A stretch of 64,000 nt of DNA from Opitutaceae bacterium (GCA_023269565.1 JAHFTD010000002.1:1-64000); one strand, 5' to 3'. Positions 21,005-30,767 are shown, counted from the stretch's first letter. Numbers and translations are program-made. Notes: generated from the sequence alone by a model not told the origin.

Positions 21005-21955
21005 ATGATCGTTACGACCGCCCAGCTCTTCAAACACGCTTACGGCAAATACGGCGTAGGCGCCTACAACATCAACAACGCTGAGCAGGCCATGGGCCTC
21101 TTCCGGGGCTGCCTCGAGGCCAAGGCCCCCTTCATCATCCAGATCTCAAAGGGCGCGCGCAAATACACCGACAAGCGCATGCTTGAAGCGGTCATCCGTT
21201 CGGCCGAGCAGATTTTCCCCGAAGCCATCTTCGCGGTCCATCTCGACCACGGTGACGAGGAGACCTGCTACGATTGCATCAACTCCGGGTTCTATTCGTC
21301 CGTGATGATCGACGCTTCGCATGATCCGTTCGCCAAGAATGTCGAGATCACCAAGCGTGTCGTCGAGGCCGCGCACAAAAAGGGCATTTCCGTCGAGGCC
21401 GAGCTGGGCATGCTTGGCGGCGTTGAGGAGGACATCAAGGTCGAGGAAGGCCATGCCTGCCTCACCAACCCCGCCGAGGTGCAGGACTTCGTAGGCAAGT
21501 CCCAGTGCGACTCGCTCGCCTGCGCCATCGGCACCAGCCACGGCGCCTACAAATTCAAGGGACGGCAATCGCTCCACTTCAACGTGCTCCGGGAAATCCA
21601 GCAGAAGATGCCGGGCTATCCCCTGGTCATGCACGGCTCCTCGTCCGTGCCGCAGGAAGAGGTGCGCCGCATCAACGCCGCCGGCGGCCAGCTGGGCAGT
21701 GCCGTGGGTGTCGATGAAAACGAGTATCTGCCCGCCGCCAAACTCGGCGTCACGAAGATCAACATCGACACCGACGGCCGTCTTGTCTGGACCCGCGTGC
21801 ACCGCGAGTTTTTCCGCGACAACCCCAAAGAGTTTGATTTCCGCCCGCCGGGCAAGGTCTTCATGGACGAATACGCCAAGTTCATCGCCCACAAGAACGG
21901 GAAACTCGGCTCCGCTGGCCAGCTCGACGACCTGCGCAAATCGCTGGGCAAATAG
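21005..21955 (+). CDS. Class II fructose-bisphosphate aldolase
   Basis: This zinc aldolase of glycolysis and gluconeogenesis cleaves fructose 1,6-bisphosphate. The 316-residue product shows AVHLDHGDEE with the first zinc histidines, DASHDPFAKN, GTSHGAYKF and MHGSSSVP for the remaining ligands and phosphate site, and NIDTDGRLVWT at the C-terminal end. The form resembles the larger class II type used in many Verrucomicrobia. A near-perfect terminator hairpin follows within 25 nt. Confidence 0.93.
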   Translation: MIVTTAQLFKHAYGKYGVGAYNINNAEQAMGLFRGCLEAKAPFIIQISKGARKYTDKRMLEAVIRSAEQIFPEAIFAVHLDHGDEETCYDCINSGFYSSVMIDASHDPFAKNVEITKRVVEAAHKKGISVEAELGMLGGVEEDIKVEEGHACLTNPAEVQDFVGKSQCDSLACAIGTSHGAYKFKGRQSLHFNVLREIQQKMPGYPLVMHGSSSVPQEEVRRINAAGGQLGSAVGVDENEYLPAAKLGVTKINIDTDGRLVWTRVHREFFRDNPKEFDFRPPGKVFMDEYAKFIAHKNGKLGSAGQLDDLRKSLGK

Positions 21956-21978
21956 CACGCTGTCCCTATCCTCCCCCG

Positions 21979-22009
21979 CCAGCGAGAGTCCGTGCTTGCT
22001 GGCCTTTTT
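21979..22009 (+). terminator. Rho-independent terminator after the aldolase, touching the next start codon
   Basis: The stem CCAGCGAG / CTTGCTGG (eight pairs, one G-T) with an 8-nt loop is followed by CC and five T residues. The T run ends at the ATG of the next gene (22010), a repeat of the arrangement seen before rsmI. Confidence 0.75.
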
Positions 22010-22543
22010 ATGAATCTCGTCCTTCTGCATGGCGCGCCGGCCAGCGGCAAATACACCGTCGGACAGGCGCTCGCCGCTCTGACCGGCTACCCACTCTACC
22101 ACAATCATCTCGTGGTGGATGAGGTCTTGCAGCGGCACGCTTTCGGCACGCCGGAATTCATCGCGGCACGCGACCGCGCCTGGCGGGATTACTTCACCCA
22201 AGCGGCACAGCAACAGACGCCGGGTGTAACGTTCACATTCAATCCCGAGAACACCGTTCCTCAATCATTCATAGACTGGCTGTTTGGCGACCTGCCACGG
22301 CAAGGCGTGGGGATTATTTCCGTCGAACTTCTTGCGACCGAAGCCGTGATCGAAGCGCGGCTTGCCGAGGCGTCACGCCGGCGATTCCGCAAGCTTACTG
22401 ATCTGATGCTCTACCGGCAGCAGCGCGACTCGGGCTCGTTTCGCACGCCGCTCATTCCCCGCACAGACCTGCGGATCGATACAGAAAAGGAGAAGCCGAC
22501 GGCCGCCGCGCGGCGAATCACGGAATATTTCCATCTCTGCTGA
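22010..22543 (+). CDS. P-loop kinase-like protein
   Basis: The ATG at 22010 gives 177 residues beginning MNLVLLHGAPASGKYTVGQAL, a Walker A motif (GAPASGK) close to those of shikimate- and adenylate-kinase-like small-molecule kinases. A short LID-like region and basic helices follow (EARLAEASRRRFRKLTD). The C-terminal RTDLRIDTEKEKPTAAARRI resembles the end of small AAA-type kinases. The substrate is unknown. It begins on the T run of the aldolase terminator and ends 9 nt before the sigma-factor gene, so it may be part of either unit. Confidence 0.7.
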   Translation: MNLVLLHGAPASGKYTVGQALAALTGYPLYHNHLVVDEVLQRHAFGTPEFIAARDRAWRDYFTQAAQQQTPGVTFTFNPENTVPQSFIDWLFGDLPRQGVGIISVELLATEAVIEARLAEASRRRFRKLTDLMLYRQQRDSGSFRTPLIPRTDLRIDTEKEKPTAAARRITEYFHLC

Positions 22544-22552
22544 CGCCCCCAA

Positions 22553-23191
22553 GTGCGAGACCCGGAACCGTCTCCCGTCTCTCCTGTCCCCATTGTCGTC
22601 GTGCTGCCTGCTACTCCGCCTCCCGCCGAAGTCGACCCCGAGTTGCTGCGTCGCGCACAGGCTGGTGATGAGGCGGCATTTGGCACCCTGATGCGCACAC
22701 ACTACAACGCCATTTTCCGGCTTGTTTATTCGATCGTGCGCCACGAGCACGATGCGCGCGATGTCTGCCAGGAAATCTGGCTGACCGTCTGGCGCGAGCT
22801 GCCGGGATTTCGTGGCACGGCCAAATTCCGCACCTGGCTCCACCCCATTGCCGTCCGGCGAGCACTGGATCATCTGCGCAAACGCCGCCGCTGGTATGAC
22901 CGCTTTCTGTCTTTCTCTACCGGAGACGATGCCATGGGAGCCGTGCCGGAACCCGCAGCCGATGTGGACACCCATCAACCGATCGAAGGTGCCGACCGCG
23001 TCATGCAAGTCCGGCGTGCGCTGGAAGCGCTGCCGCCAAAACTGCGCGTCGTGCTTGCCTTGCGGGAGATCGAGGGGCTTACATACGAAGAAATCGCCCA
23101 GACTGTCGGTGTCCCCGCCGGCACAGTCATGTCCCGCCTTTATCACGCGCGCCGTCAAATGGCGCAAAAACTAAGGAAACTCCCTTCATGA
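22553..23191 (+). CDS. ECF-type RNA polymerase sigma factor
   Basis: The 212-residue product starts at GTG 22553. After a proline-rich head (~25 residues) it has sigma-70 region 2 (AFGTLMRTHYNAIFRLVYSIVRHEHDARDVCQEIWLTVWR) and region 4 (LEALPPKLRVVLALREIEGLTYEEIAQTVGVPAGTVMSRLYHARRQM), with no regions 1 or 3, which defines the extracytoplasmic-function class. It should direct RNA polymerase to a small regulon. It overlaps the next gene by 4 nt and shares a cluster with a zinc-finger anti-sigma candidate three genes downstream, which makes membrane-signal control likely. Confidence 0.93.
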   Translation: MRDPEPSPVSPVPIVVVLPATPPPAEVDPELLRRAQAGDEAAFGTLMRTHYNAIFRLVYSIVRHEHDARDVCQEIWLTVWRELPGFRGTAKFRTWLHPIAVRRALDHLRKRRRWYDRFLSFSTGDDAMGAVPEPAADVDTHQPIEGADRVMQVRRALEALPPKLRVVLALREIEGLTYEEIAQTVGVPAGTVMSRLYHARRQMAQKLRKLPS

Positions 23192-23640
23192 ATACGCCTC
23201 GCTTCCTGCTAGCCTTCTGCCTTCTGGCAACGTTGCCCAGCCTTAGCCTCACCGTCCGCGCCGCCGAACGCGCCACCATCCAGGGCATACTCCTCACCGC
23301 TTCGACTGCGCGCGGCCAGACCGACAGTCGGCTGGCGCCCTACGAGCCGACTCTGCGCCGCATCCTGCGCTTCGAGAGCTACCGTTTCATCGGCGAGGAC
23401 GCCGCCGCGCTGGCCGTTCCCGGTGAAGGGAGCCTGTCCCTCGGGAACGGACATAGACTCGAAATCGAGACAGAGCGCGCGGAGGGCCGGAATGTGCGGC
23501 TGAAAGTGCGCTGGTTCGGGGGTGGCCGCACGCTGATGAGCACGGGACTCGTCCTGCGGCCGGGTGTTCCCGCGGTGCTGGGTGGTCCGTCCACCGGCAG
23601 CAAGGGCGAGGTTTATGCCGTGATTGTCACCGAGCGATAA
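23188..23640 (+). CDS. Exported protein of unknown function in the sigma-factor operon
   Basis: This gene starts inside the end of the sigma gene (ATGA) with an AAGGAAA ribosome-binding site, so the two are translationally coupled. The 150-residue product has a clear signal peptide (FLLAFCLLATLPSLSLTVRAAE). The rest is a small beta-rich domain with charged strands (LEIETERAEGRNVRLKVRWFGGG) and the late phrase MSTGLVLRPGVPAVLGGP. I do not recognise a family. Its coupling to the sigma factor suggests a periplasmic role in what the sigma factor senses or controls. Confidence 0.75.
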   Translation: MNTPRFLLAFCLLATLPSLSLTVRAAERATIQGILLTASTARGQTDSRLAPYEPTLRRILRFESYRFIGEDAAALAVPGEGSLSLGNGHRLEIETERAEGRNVRLKVRWFGGGRTLMSTGLVLRPGVPAVLGGPSTGSKGEVYAVIVTER

Positions 23641-23748
23641 TCCTTAAGTCCAAAGCACTATGGGGGCAGGCGGGAGAAAATCCTGAATTAATTGAATAAA
23701 CCTGCCGTGAGCTTCGTCCCAAGGAATGAACACAACCTTGGAGGAACC

Positions 23749-24171
23749 ATGAAAAACCAACTCACCGCTCTCACCCTTGCCGCCGTCACCGCCTTGTCCC
23801 TGACACCGAAGCCCGCCCAGGCCAGCGACCGGGGGCTCGCCGTGCTCGGTGGCTTTATCGGCGGCATGATCGTGGGTTCGGCCATCAACGAAAATCGTCA
23901 CGATTCCTACCCGCAGCGCCGCACGACAGTGATCGTCGCAGACCGCGATGACCGTTGCGAGGAACGTCGCGACAGCGGTTATTGGGAAGACATTACGGTG
24001 CAAGCCTGGGTGCCCGGCTGCTGGGTCTTCGAGCGCGGCTACCACGGCCGCTCCTACCGCCGCTACGTCGGTGGCCACTACGAATACCGCACCGACCGCG
24101 TCTGGGTGTCCTCCGAGCGGCATGGCGGCCAGCACCGCGAGACTGGCTACGGTTATGGACACCGGCGCTGA
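23749..24171 (+). CDS. Exported glycine-zipper / WXXGXW-like protein
   Basis: The ATG at 23749 has a strong GGAGG ribosome-binding site; the track start is 57 nt too early. The 140-residue product has a signal peptide ending QASDRG, then a glycine-zipper helix (LGGFIGGMIVGSAI) that could sit in or cross a membrane, and an aromatic, arginine-rich tail with WVPGCW and several GxYxYR-like repeats, resembling the WXXGXW repeat of Verrucomicrobia and Planctomycetes exported proteins. The 108-nt space before it has an AT-rich patch but no clear promoter. It is the only gene in this cluster with a strong RBS of its own. Confidence 0.75.
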   Translation: MKNQLTALTLAAVTALSLTPKPAQASDRGLAVLGGFIGGMIVGSAINENRHDSYPQRRTTVIVADRDDRCEERRDSGYWEDITVQAWVPGCWVFERGYHGRSYRRYVGGHYEYRTDRVWVSSERHGGQHRETGYGYGHRR

Positions 24172-24186
24172 CGCCAAGGACTTCCC

Positions 24187-24675
24187 ATGAACTGCCACGA
24201 TGCCGAGCCGCTGCTCCTCGCCGAGTCCGATGGCGTGCTGACTTCCGCTCAGCACGCCGCGCTTTCGGCGCATCTGGGCTCCTGCCCTGCATGCCAGCAA
24301 CTGCGTGCCAATGTGGCTGAGGCATTGAGCACCCTGAAGTCCGAGGCCGCCAACGTCTCGGTGCCTGATGCCGGTGGAGAGTGGCGGACGATCCGGGCGC
24401 AGTTACAAAGTGCATTTCGTGAGCCAGAGAAAAGGCGTCCGTCTGCTCCGATCCTCTGGCTTGCCGTCCCGCTAGCCGCCGCTCTGGTCTTAGCCTTCTT
24501 CATCGGCCTGCCGACACCCGGATCCCCGGATTTCGTCGTGCAGGTTGCGGAGGGTGCCCGTGCCGACTTTGTCGAGGTCGACGATGCCAATGTCTCCACG
24601 ATGGTCTATGTCGACAAGGACAGCGGCTGGCTCGTCGTCTGGGCGGTGGATGAATCCTCCGCCACTAGCGGCTGA
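24187..24675 (+). CDS. Putative anti-sigma factor with zinc finger and one transmembrane helix
   Basis: The 162-residue protein begins MNCHDAEPLLLAESDG and has the HxxxCxxC zinc motif AHLGSCPAC near residues 37-45, the ZAS-type layout of anti-sigma factors that hold ECF sigma factors inactive. One hydrophobic helix (ILWLAVPLAAALVLAFFIG) spans the membrane at about residues 93-114, leaving a ~45-residue outer domain (VQVAEGARADFVEVDDANVSTMVYVDKDSGWLVVW). Order on the DNA (sigma first, anti-sigma last, two exported proteins between) is unusual, as the two are normally adjacent. The assignment rests on the motif and context. Confidence 0.75.
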   Translation: MNCHDAEPLLLAESDGVLTSAQHAALSAHLGSCPACQQLRANVAEALSTLKSEAANVSVPDAGGEWRTIRAQLQSAFREPEKRRPSAPILWLAVPLAAALVLAFFIGLPTPGSPDFVVQVAEGARADFVEVDDANVSTMVYVDKDSGWLVVWAVDESSATSG

Positions 24676-24696
24676 TATACGGCACCGGCCGGCGGC

Positions 24697-25530
24697 CTAC
24701 GGCAGCCACGGAAATTTTCCCACCTTTGGCTTTCGCTTTTCGCGCTGCGCGGTCATGAACTCTTTCGCCTCCGCGGTCATGTAGTAGAGCATGGTGGCGT
24801 TGCCGGCGAGTTCTTGGATGCCGGCCTGGCCGTCGAGTTCGGCGTTGAAGGCGGCTTTGAGGCAGCGGATGGCGAGCGGGCTGCGCTGCAGAATCTCCCG
24901 CGCCCATGCGACGCCCTCGGTCTCGAGTTTTTTGACTGGCACGACCTTGTTGACGAGGCCCATCGCGAGCGCCTCCCGCGCCGAATACTGCCGGCAGAGG
25001 AACCAGATTTCGCGGGCCTTCTTCTGGCCGACCATCCGGGCGAGGTAACTCGCGCCAAAACCGCCATCGAAGCTGCCCATCTTCGGCCCGACCTGCCCGA
25101 ACACGGCGTTGTCCGCCGCGATGGTGAGGTCGCACATCACGTGCAACACGTGGCCGCCGCCGATGGCGTAACCGGCGACGAGGGCGATCACCACCTTGGG
25201 CATCGAGCGGATGAGTTTCTGCACTTCGAGGATGTTGAGCCGGGGCACACCCTTGGCGTCGATGTAGCCGCCATGACCGCGCACCGTCTGGTCGCCGCCG
25301 GCGCAGAAGGCGTATTTGCCGTCTTTCGCCGGCCCGGCGCCGGTGAGCAGGACCACCCCAATCGACAGATCCTCTCGGGCGTCCAGCAAGGCGTCATGCA
25401 GCTCAACCACCGTCTGCGGCCGGAAGGCGTTGCGTCTTTCCGGTCGGTTCAATGTGATCCGGGCCATGCCTTCAGCTTTATGATAAAGAATATCCGAGTA
25501 AGATTTGGCGGTTTTCCAGCGGAGAAGCAT
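24697..25530 (-). CDS. menB: 1,4-dihydroxy-2-naphthoyl-CoA synthase
   Basis: MenB cyclises o-succinylbenzoyl-CoA in menaquinone biosynthesis. I start at ATG 25530 (277 aa); the longer track ORF runs into the kup promoter region. The crotonase fold shows [59 protein letters not shown], and [13 protein letters not shown], each almost identical to well-studied MenB. C-terminal [19 protein letters not shown] is also typical. It is divergent from kup and lies ~2 kb from menD. Confidence 0.95.
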   Translation of the reverse strand: MLLRWKTAKSYSDILYHKAEGMARITLNRPERRNAFRPQTVVELHDALLDAREDLSIGVVLLTGAGPAKDGKYAFCAGGDQTVRGHGGYIDAKGVPRLNILEVQKLIRSMPKVVIALVAGYAIGGGHVLHVMCDLTIAADNAVFGQVGPKMGSFDGGFGASYLARMVGQKKAREIWFLCRQYSAREALAMGLVNKVVPVKKLETEGVAWAREILQRSPLAIRCLKAAFNAELDGQAGIQELAGNATMLYYMTAEAKEFMTAQREKRKPKVGKFPWLP

Positions 25531-25660
25531 GTCTGCACCTTGTCCGAAAAGCACTGGGCCGCAACCGTTTTTGCCTTCGCCCAGGTTTTTACTAAAATCG
25601 GTCAAGTAGTATTTGGACTTTTTTGCGAAACTGCTTGGAGTTACCGGCGCTAGCCCGAGA

Positions 25661-27559
25661 ATGGTCGGCTTAATGCAAAAGAACGGACAGCCGGTCAAGG
25701 CCGCCGCCAGTGCCGCGCTCACGCTCGGGGCGCTGGGCGTAGTGTTTGGCGACATCGGGACTAGCCCGCTCTATGCTCTCCGGGAGTGCCTGAACGCCCT
25801 GCCCGCAGGCGACCGCTCCGCGGCCACCCTCGGCGCATTGTCGCTGGTCACGTGGGCCCTGCTGCTCGTGGTCTGCGTGAAATACTTGGCTGTCGTCATG
25901 AAGGCCGACAATCGCGGCGAAGGCGGTATCTTCGCCCTGCTCGCATTGAGTCATGGAGAACGCAACCGCAAGGATTCCGGTGTCGGTGCATTCACTATCG
26001 TCGTCCTCTTTGGCGCCGCTCTGCTCTACGGCGACGGTGTCATCACCCCCGCGATCTCCGTGCTTGGCGCCGTCGAGGGCTTGAAGAGTTACGCCCCGGG
26101 CCTCGCCTCGTCGATTCCTGCCATCACTTGCGTGATTCTGGGTGCGTTATTCCTTTTTCAAGCCAAGGGCACCAAGACTATCGGCGGCGTGTTCGGCCCT
26201 GTCATGCTGGTCTGGTTTGTCGTCATCGGCCTTATCGGACTGTGGCATGTCATCGAGCGCCCCACGGTGTTGTTCGCTCTTAACCCCATGCATGGTGTCA
26301 CCCTGCTGATCACGCACCCCGGCCACGCCACGGCCATCCTCGGGGCCGTAGTGCTGGTCATCACCGGGGCGGAAGCGCTCTATGCCGACATGGGCCATTT
26401 CGGCCGCAGCACCATCATGAAGGCGTGGTATTATGCCGCCTTTCCCGGATTGCTGCTGAACTATTTCGGCCAGGGCGCCCATGCCCTCGACCACCCCGAG
26501 CAGATCAACGAGCTGTTCTTCGCTCTGGTGCCGGCGGGACTGCCCCGCCTGCTCCTGATCGGCCTCTCGATCGCCGCCGCGGTAATCGCCAGCCAGGCGC
26601 TCATCTCAGGCACCTATTCGCTGACGCGGCAGGCCATCCAGCTCGGCTACTTTCCCCGCCTCAAGGTGCTTTATACCAATCCCGACCTAGCCGGGCAGAT
26701 TTACCTGCCGCTGGTCAACGCCGCTCTCGCCTTCGGCTCGATCTACATCGTGCTGATGTTCCGCTCGAGCGAAAATCTGGCCGCGGCCTACGGCGTTGCG
26801 GTCACAGGCACAATGCTGGTCACCACGCTCGCTTTCTGGAAGGTCGCGCGGGTGCGCTGGCACTGGTCGCTGTGGAAAATCATCCCGCTTGGCTCGCTTT
26901 TTCTGGCCGTGGAGGCCGTCTTCCTTGGGTCGAACATCCACAAATTCTACGACGGCGGCTGGCTGCCCATCCTCATCGGCCTCCTGCTTCTGGCCATCAT
27001 GCACACCTGGAAGCGCGGCAAGTCGGAGATCTTCCGCCGCGTCTATGCCAACGAGATTACTGAGGATGAGCTCAGTGCCATTGCCTGCTCCGAGCACATC
27101 ACTCGCGTGCGCGGCACCGGCGTCTTCATGGCCGGCAACCCCCACGGCACACCGCTTGTGCTCCTGCACCATGTAAAGGCCAACAAGGTCCTGCACGAGA
27201 CCGTCATCCTGCTCAGCATTCTCACCGAGGACGTGCCGGTCGTGCCCGAGGCAGAGCGGCTCACGGTTTCCGAAATCGGCCACGGAGTCTGGCGCGTCAT
27301 CGGCCGCTACGGCTACATGGAGTCGCCCGACGTCTCTGCGCTGATGGAGCGGGTCCGCGATTCCGGCGTCCCCACCAAGCTCAACGAGGCCACCTACTAC
27401 TTCAACCGCGAGATGATCATCACCGGCGGCGAGGCCCGCATGTGGGAATGGCAGAAACGCTTCTACTCCCTGCTCAGCCGCAACGCCCGGCCGGTGCGCG
27501 ACTACTACCGGCTGCCGCCGATGCAGATCATCGAGGTCGGACTGCCGATCCAGCTCTAG
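25661..27559 (+). CDS. kup: Kup-type potassium uptake protein
   Basis: Kup is a low-affinity potassium/proton symporter with about twelve transmembrane helices. The product (632 aa from ATG 25661; 25673 is also possible) has the N-terminal signature [21 protein letters not shown], and [33 protein letters not shown] and [29 protein letters not shown] cytoplasmic C-terminal domain of ~170 residues follows. It sits between menB (divergent) and menD (convergent, 4-nt overlap) on the opposite strand, so it interrupts a menaquinone gene neighbourhood. Confidence 0.94.
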   Translation: MVGLMQKNGQPVKAAASAALTLGALGVVFGDIGTSPLYALRECLNALPAGDRSAATLGALSLVTWALLLVVCVKYLAVVMKADNRGEGGIFALLALSHGERNRKDSGVGAFTIVVLFGAALLYGDGVITPAISVLGAVEGLKSYAPGLASSIPAITCVILGALFLFQAKGTKTIGGVFGPVMLVWFVVIGLIGLWHVIERPTVLFALNPMHGVTLLITHPGHATAILGAVVLVITGAEALYADMGHFGRSTIMKAWYYAAFPGLLLNYFGQGAHALDHPEQINELFFALVPAGLPRLLLIGLSIAAAVIASQALISGTYSLTRQAIQLGYFPRLKVLYTNPDLAGQIYLPLVNAALAFGSIYIVLMFRSSENLAAAYGVAVTGTMLVTTLAFWKVARVRWHWSLWKIIPLGSLFLAVEAVFLGSNIHKFYDGGWLPILIGLLLLAIMHTWKRGKSEIFRRVYANEITEDELSAIACSEHITRVRGTGVFMAGNPHGTPLVLLHHVKANKVLHETVILLSILTEDVPVVPEAERLTVSEIGHGVWRVIGRYGYMESPDVSALMERVRDSGVPTKLNEATYYFNREMIITGGEARMWEWQKRFYSLLSRNARPVRDYYRLPPMQIIEVGLPIQL

Positions 27560-29346
27560 TCCAGCGCGCGCTCCACCGTCTGCGCCGCTGCGGCGAAGAG
27601 CTTCTGCCGGAACGCCGCATCCAGTTCCCGGTCGGTCCGCAGCTCCAGCACCCGGATGCCGCGCCGCGGCAAGTGTGAGACGAGTTCTCCAAACTGACGC
27701 CAACTCTTGACGACCACATGCGCGACACCGTGCGCGGCGCAGAGTTTCCGGAAGTCGGCGTGCTGCGGAGTGGCGAAGTATTTCTCAAAGAGTGCCTCGA
27801 ACCGCGCAATGGGCAGGTGCTCGAAAATGCCGCCGCCATTATTGTTGATCAGCACGATGGTCAGACTGCCACTAAAATGCGGCCGGAGGAGGAAGCCGTT
27901 GGCGTCGTGCAGCAGGGCAAGGTCGCCGGTCAGCAGGACGGCAGGACGGTTGCCGTGCGCCACGCCGAGCGCGGTCGAGAGCGTGCCGTCGATGCCATTG
28001 GCGCCGCGGTTGAAGAAGATCCGGTGCCCGTGATCGTTGGCCGACCAGAAAAACTCCGCGTCGCGCACCGGCATGCTGTTGGCAATGAACACCGGGGTCC
28101 GGGGTGGCAGCAGCATTGGGAGGAGCGCGCTCGCCTTGCCCTCGAACATCCGGCGCAGCCGGTTCATCTCGCCACTCAGACGCCGCACCATCAGGCGGTC
28201 GGCGGACTGCCAGGTTTGGAGCCAGACGCTCAATTTCACGGAGGGACGGACGCTCGCGGCAAGGGTTTCCACCGAGCAGCGGAGCACCCGCGCGCGGGCA
28301 TGCAGGGCGTCGGGATTCTGCGGCTGCCGGCTGACCATGAACACCTCGGGGTCTGCTGTCTGCAGCCAGTTGCGCAGCGTCTTGCTCGTCGGCCACCCGT
28401 CCACACAGAGGGCATAGTCTGGTTTCAACTTTTTCGCGAGCCGCGTCGCGCGAGCGATGAGGTCGTAGGTGGTGATCAGGTGCGGTTGCAGACGGGCATA
28501 GTTGCGCACTGGCGAGAGGGCGTCCGCCAGCACCGGCCAGCCCAGCGCCGAGGCCAGCCTGCCGATGGCGCCGGCATAGGCCTCGGGCTCCTCCGGTTGG
28601 GCGCTGCCCACCACGATGATTCCGTGACTGAGGGAATTGAAGCCAATGCCTCCCTCCCGGGCGAACTCGATCACATCTGCTCCCGCGTTATCGTCAACCG
28701 GCTGCTCCCATGAGTCCTGGGCCGAGAAAAATTCATTTATCCGGATGGATTTCCGCAGCGCCTTCACGGTGTCGTCTTCAACCGGCGGCAGCGGGTCACG
28801 AAACGGCGCGTTGAGATGCACCGGTCCTGCTAAGGGCCACTGCGTCCGCTCCCAGGCGTGTGCCACGGTTTGCCGGAGGTAGCGCAACAGCGGCAGACTG
28901 GCCTCGGGCACCGCCAGTTCGTGGTGGAAATTCACATGGGAGCCGTAAAGCTTCCGCTGGTCGATGGTCTGGCCGGACCGGCAATCGCGCATTTCCGGCG
29001 GACGATCCGCGGTGATGATCAGCAACGGCACGCCGCTTTCCTGCGCCTCGATCACCGCCGGGAAATAATTCGCCCCCGCCGTGCCGCTGGTGCAGAGCAA
29101 CGCTACCGGCCGGTGATGCTGCCGCGCCAGCCCGAGGGCAAAAAATGCCGCCGAGCGCTCGTCGAGCACCGGCACCGCCTCGATCTGCGGATGCCCGGCG
29201 AAAGCCACCGTCAGCGGCGTGGAACGCGATCCGGGCGAGATGACCGCGTGCCGGAGGCCGAGCCGCGCCAACGTCTCCACCAGCACGCTGCCCCACAGAC
29301 AGTTGGTGTTGCGAAAATCCAGCTGAATTGGCGTGGGGCGGCTCAT
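27556..29346 (-). CDS. menD: SEPHCHC synthase (MenD), ThDP-dependent
   Basis: MenD joins 2-oxoglutarate to isochorismate. The 596-residue ThDP enzyme has the N-terminal glutamate and pyrimidine-binding stretch (WGSVLVETLARLGLRHAVISPGSRSTPLTVAF), CTSGTAGANYFPAVIEA, ITADRPPEMRDCRSGQTIDQ, and the diphosphate motif TGDLALLHDANGFLL...VLINNNGGGIFEHLP. It is the last gene of the six-gene minus-strand operon, overlapping menF by 4 nt, and converges with kup by 4 nt. Confidence 0.96.
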   Translation of the reverse strand: MSRPTPIQLDFRNTNCLWGSVLVETLARLGLRHAVISPGSRSTPLTVAFAGHPQIEAVPVLDERSAAFFALGLARQHHRPVALLCTSGTAGANYFPAVIEAQESGVPLLIITADRPPEMRDCRSGQTIDQRKLYGSHVNFHHELAVPEASLPLLRYLRQTVAHAWERTQWPLAGPVHLNAPFRDPLPPVEDDTVKALRKSIRINEFFSAQDSWEQPVDDNAGADVIEFAREGGIGFNSLSHGIIVVGSAQPEEPEAYAGAIGRLASALGWPVLADALSPVRNYARLQPHLITTYDLIARATRLAKKLKPDYALCVDGWPTSKTLRNWLQTADPEVFMVSRQPQNPDALHARARVLRCSVETLAASVRPSVKLSVWLQTWQSADRLMVRRLSGEMNRLRRMFEGKASALLPMLLPPRTPVFIANSMPVRDAEFFWSANDHGHRIFFNRGANGIDGTLSTALGVAHGNRPAVLLTGDLALLHDANGFLLRPHFSGSLTIVLINNNGGGIFEHLPIARFEALFEKYFATPQHADFRKLCAAHGVAHVVVKSWRQFGELVSHLPRRGIRVLELRTDRELDAAFRQKLFAAAAQTVERALD

Positions 29347-30767
29347 GCGTCGGTAAGGGCTTCGATCAGAGCCTGGAACTTCAACTCGGTCTCGGCAAAT
29401 TCGTTCTGAGGTGTCGAACCGGCCACAATACCCGCGCCGGCGTAGACCGTAGCGGTGTGCCCGTCGATCAAAGCACAGCGCAGGCCGACAAAAAATTCGC
29501 CACCACCCCGGTGATCCACCCAGCCAAGCGCCCCAGCGTATAGACCGCGGGCAAATGGCTCGAGCCGGCGGATCGCCGCCACCGCGGGTTCGCGCGGGGT
29601 GCCACCGACGGCCGGCGTCGGGTGCAGCCGTGCCAGCAGATCGAGAATATGGACGCCGTCCGGGAGCGTGGCGCTCACCGGGGTGTGCAAATGCTGCACG
29701 TTCGCCAGCGCCAGCAGACGCGGCTGCGCGAGGTGCTCGAGCTTGATGCCGAGACCGGCGACGCTCCGGCCGATCGAGTCGAGCACGAGCTGGTGCTCAC
29801 GGCGGTCCTTGTCGCTCAGCAGCAGCGCCCGGGCAAGGGCGGCATCCTCGCTGGCCGTGCGCCCGCGCGGAGCGGAACCGGCGAGGGCCTCGGTGTGCAT
29901 CCGGCCGCCTGCGACCCGCACCAACCGCTCGGGACTGGCGCCGATGAAACTTTGCCCATGCCCGTTGGCGGTGGAAAATGCGTAGCAGCCAGGATAGCGC
30001 TGCCGCAGATGATTGAGCACGCCGAGCGGATGGAATTCCTCGGTGGTGGTCAGCCGTCTGGCGCGCGCGAGCACGATTTTCTCGTAGTCACCCCGGGCGA
30101 TTTCCTGCAGTCCTTGGGATACGGCGTGCCGGTAGGTGCCTTCGCCGCCGATTTCCTCCATCTGCCGTGGGGCTGACGGCCGCTCCCGCTGCATGGCCGT
30201 TCGATAATCGAAGGAGCGGAACTTGGCGTGCGCCTTCCACACCTTCGCCGCGAGCAACTCGACCGGCGCGGACTCAGTTACCAACAGATTAGCCACTGCC
30301 ACCGAGCCGTCTCCCTGTCGGGACACCTGCCACCGCGGAATGAACAGTCGCAGTGAAGGAAACGGGGCACCGGCTGTCGCCTCGTCCGTGAAACCTGCCG
30401 TGAGGAAAAAATGCGGCCCCGCCAGCGGTTCGTCCACCGCACCGACGGCGATGGTGTCGGCGAGCGTGGCGAGGATGAATTCCTTCGCAGCCGCGAATCG
30501 GTCCGGGCCCCGCGTGGAATAATCGAGGACGGCTTCCGCCCCCGCGATGGCAAATCCCTGGGCCGGACGCTCGGCATAAAAATGCAGTTCGCCCGGTTCG
30601 AAGATCGACTCGAGCACGGCGAGGGGATCCAAGCTATCAACGGTCACGCTGATGCTGACCAGTTGCGGGCGGCCGCTGGCCCGGGCCGTGGCGCGGCATT
30701 CGCCGAGGAAGTTCCGCAGCGCCTCGGGGGACTGGTTCTCGGTCGGATTGACCGGCAGGGTCTTCAC
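29343..30767 (-). CDS. menF: Isochorismate synthase
   Basis: The enzyme turns chorismate into isochorismate, the first committed step of menaquinone synthesis. The real start is a GTG at 30767, which overlaps the metG stop (GTGA), giving 474 residues; the track ORF begins far upstream in the metG gene. The chorismate-binding domain shows YEKIVLARARRL, GASPERLVRV, EALAGSAPRG, HQLVLDSI, LHPTPAVGGTP and GALGWVDHRGGGEFFVGLRCALI, with the LHPTPAVGG segment typical of isochorismate rather than anthranilate synthase. The ~150-residue N-terminal part is less conserved. Confidence 0.94.
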   Translation of the reverse strand: MKTLPVNPTENQSPEALRNFLGECRATARASGRPQLVSISVTVDSLDPLAVLESIFEPGELHFYAERPAQGFAIAGAEAVLDYSTRGPDRFAAAKEFILATLADTIAVGAVDEPLAGPHFFLTAGFTDEATAGAPFPSLRLFIPRWQVSRQGDGSVAVANLLVTESAPVELLAAKVWKAHAKFRSFDYRTAMQRERPSAPRQMEEIGGEGTYRHAVSQGLQEIARGDYEKIVLARARRLTTTEEFHPLGVLNHLRQRYPGCYAFSTANGHGQSFIGASPERLVRVAGGRMHTEALAGSAPRGRTASEDAALARALLLSDKDRREHQLVLDSIGRSVAGLGIKLEHLAQPRLLALANVQHLHTPVSATLPDGVHILDLLARLHPTPAVGGTPREPAVAAIRRLEPFARGLYAGALGWVDHRGGGEFFVGLRCALIDGHTATVYAGAGIVAGSTPQNEFAETELKFQALIEALTDA

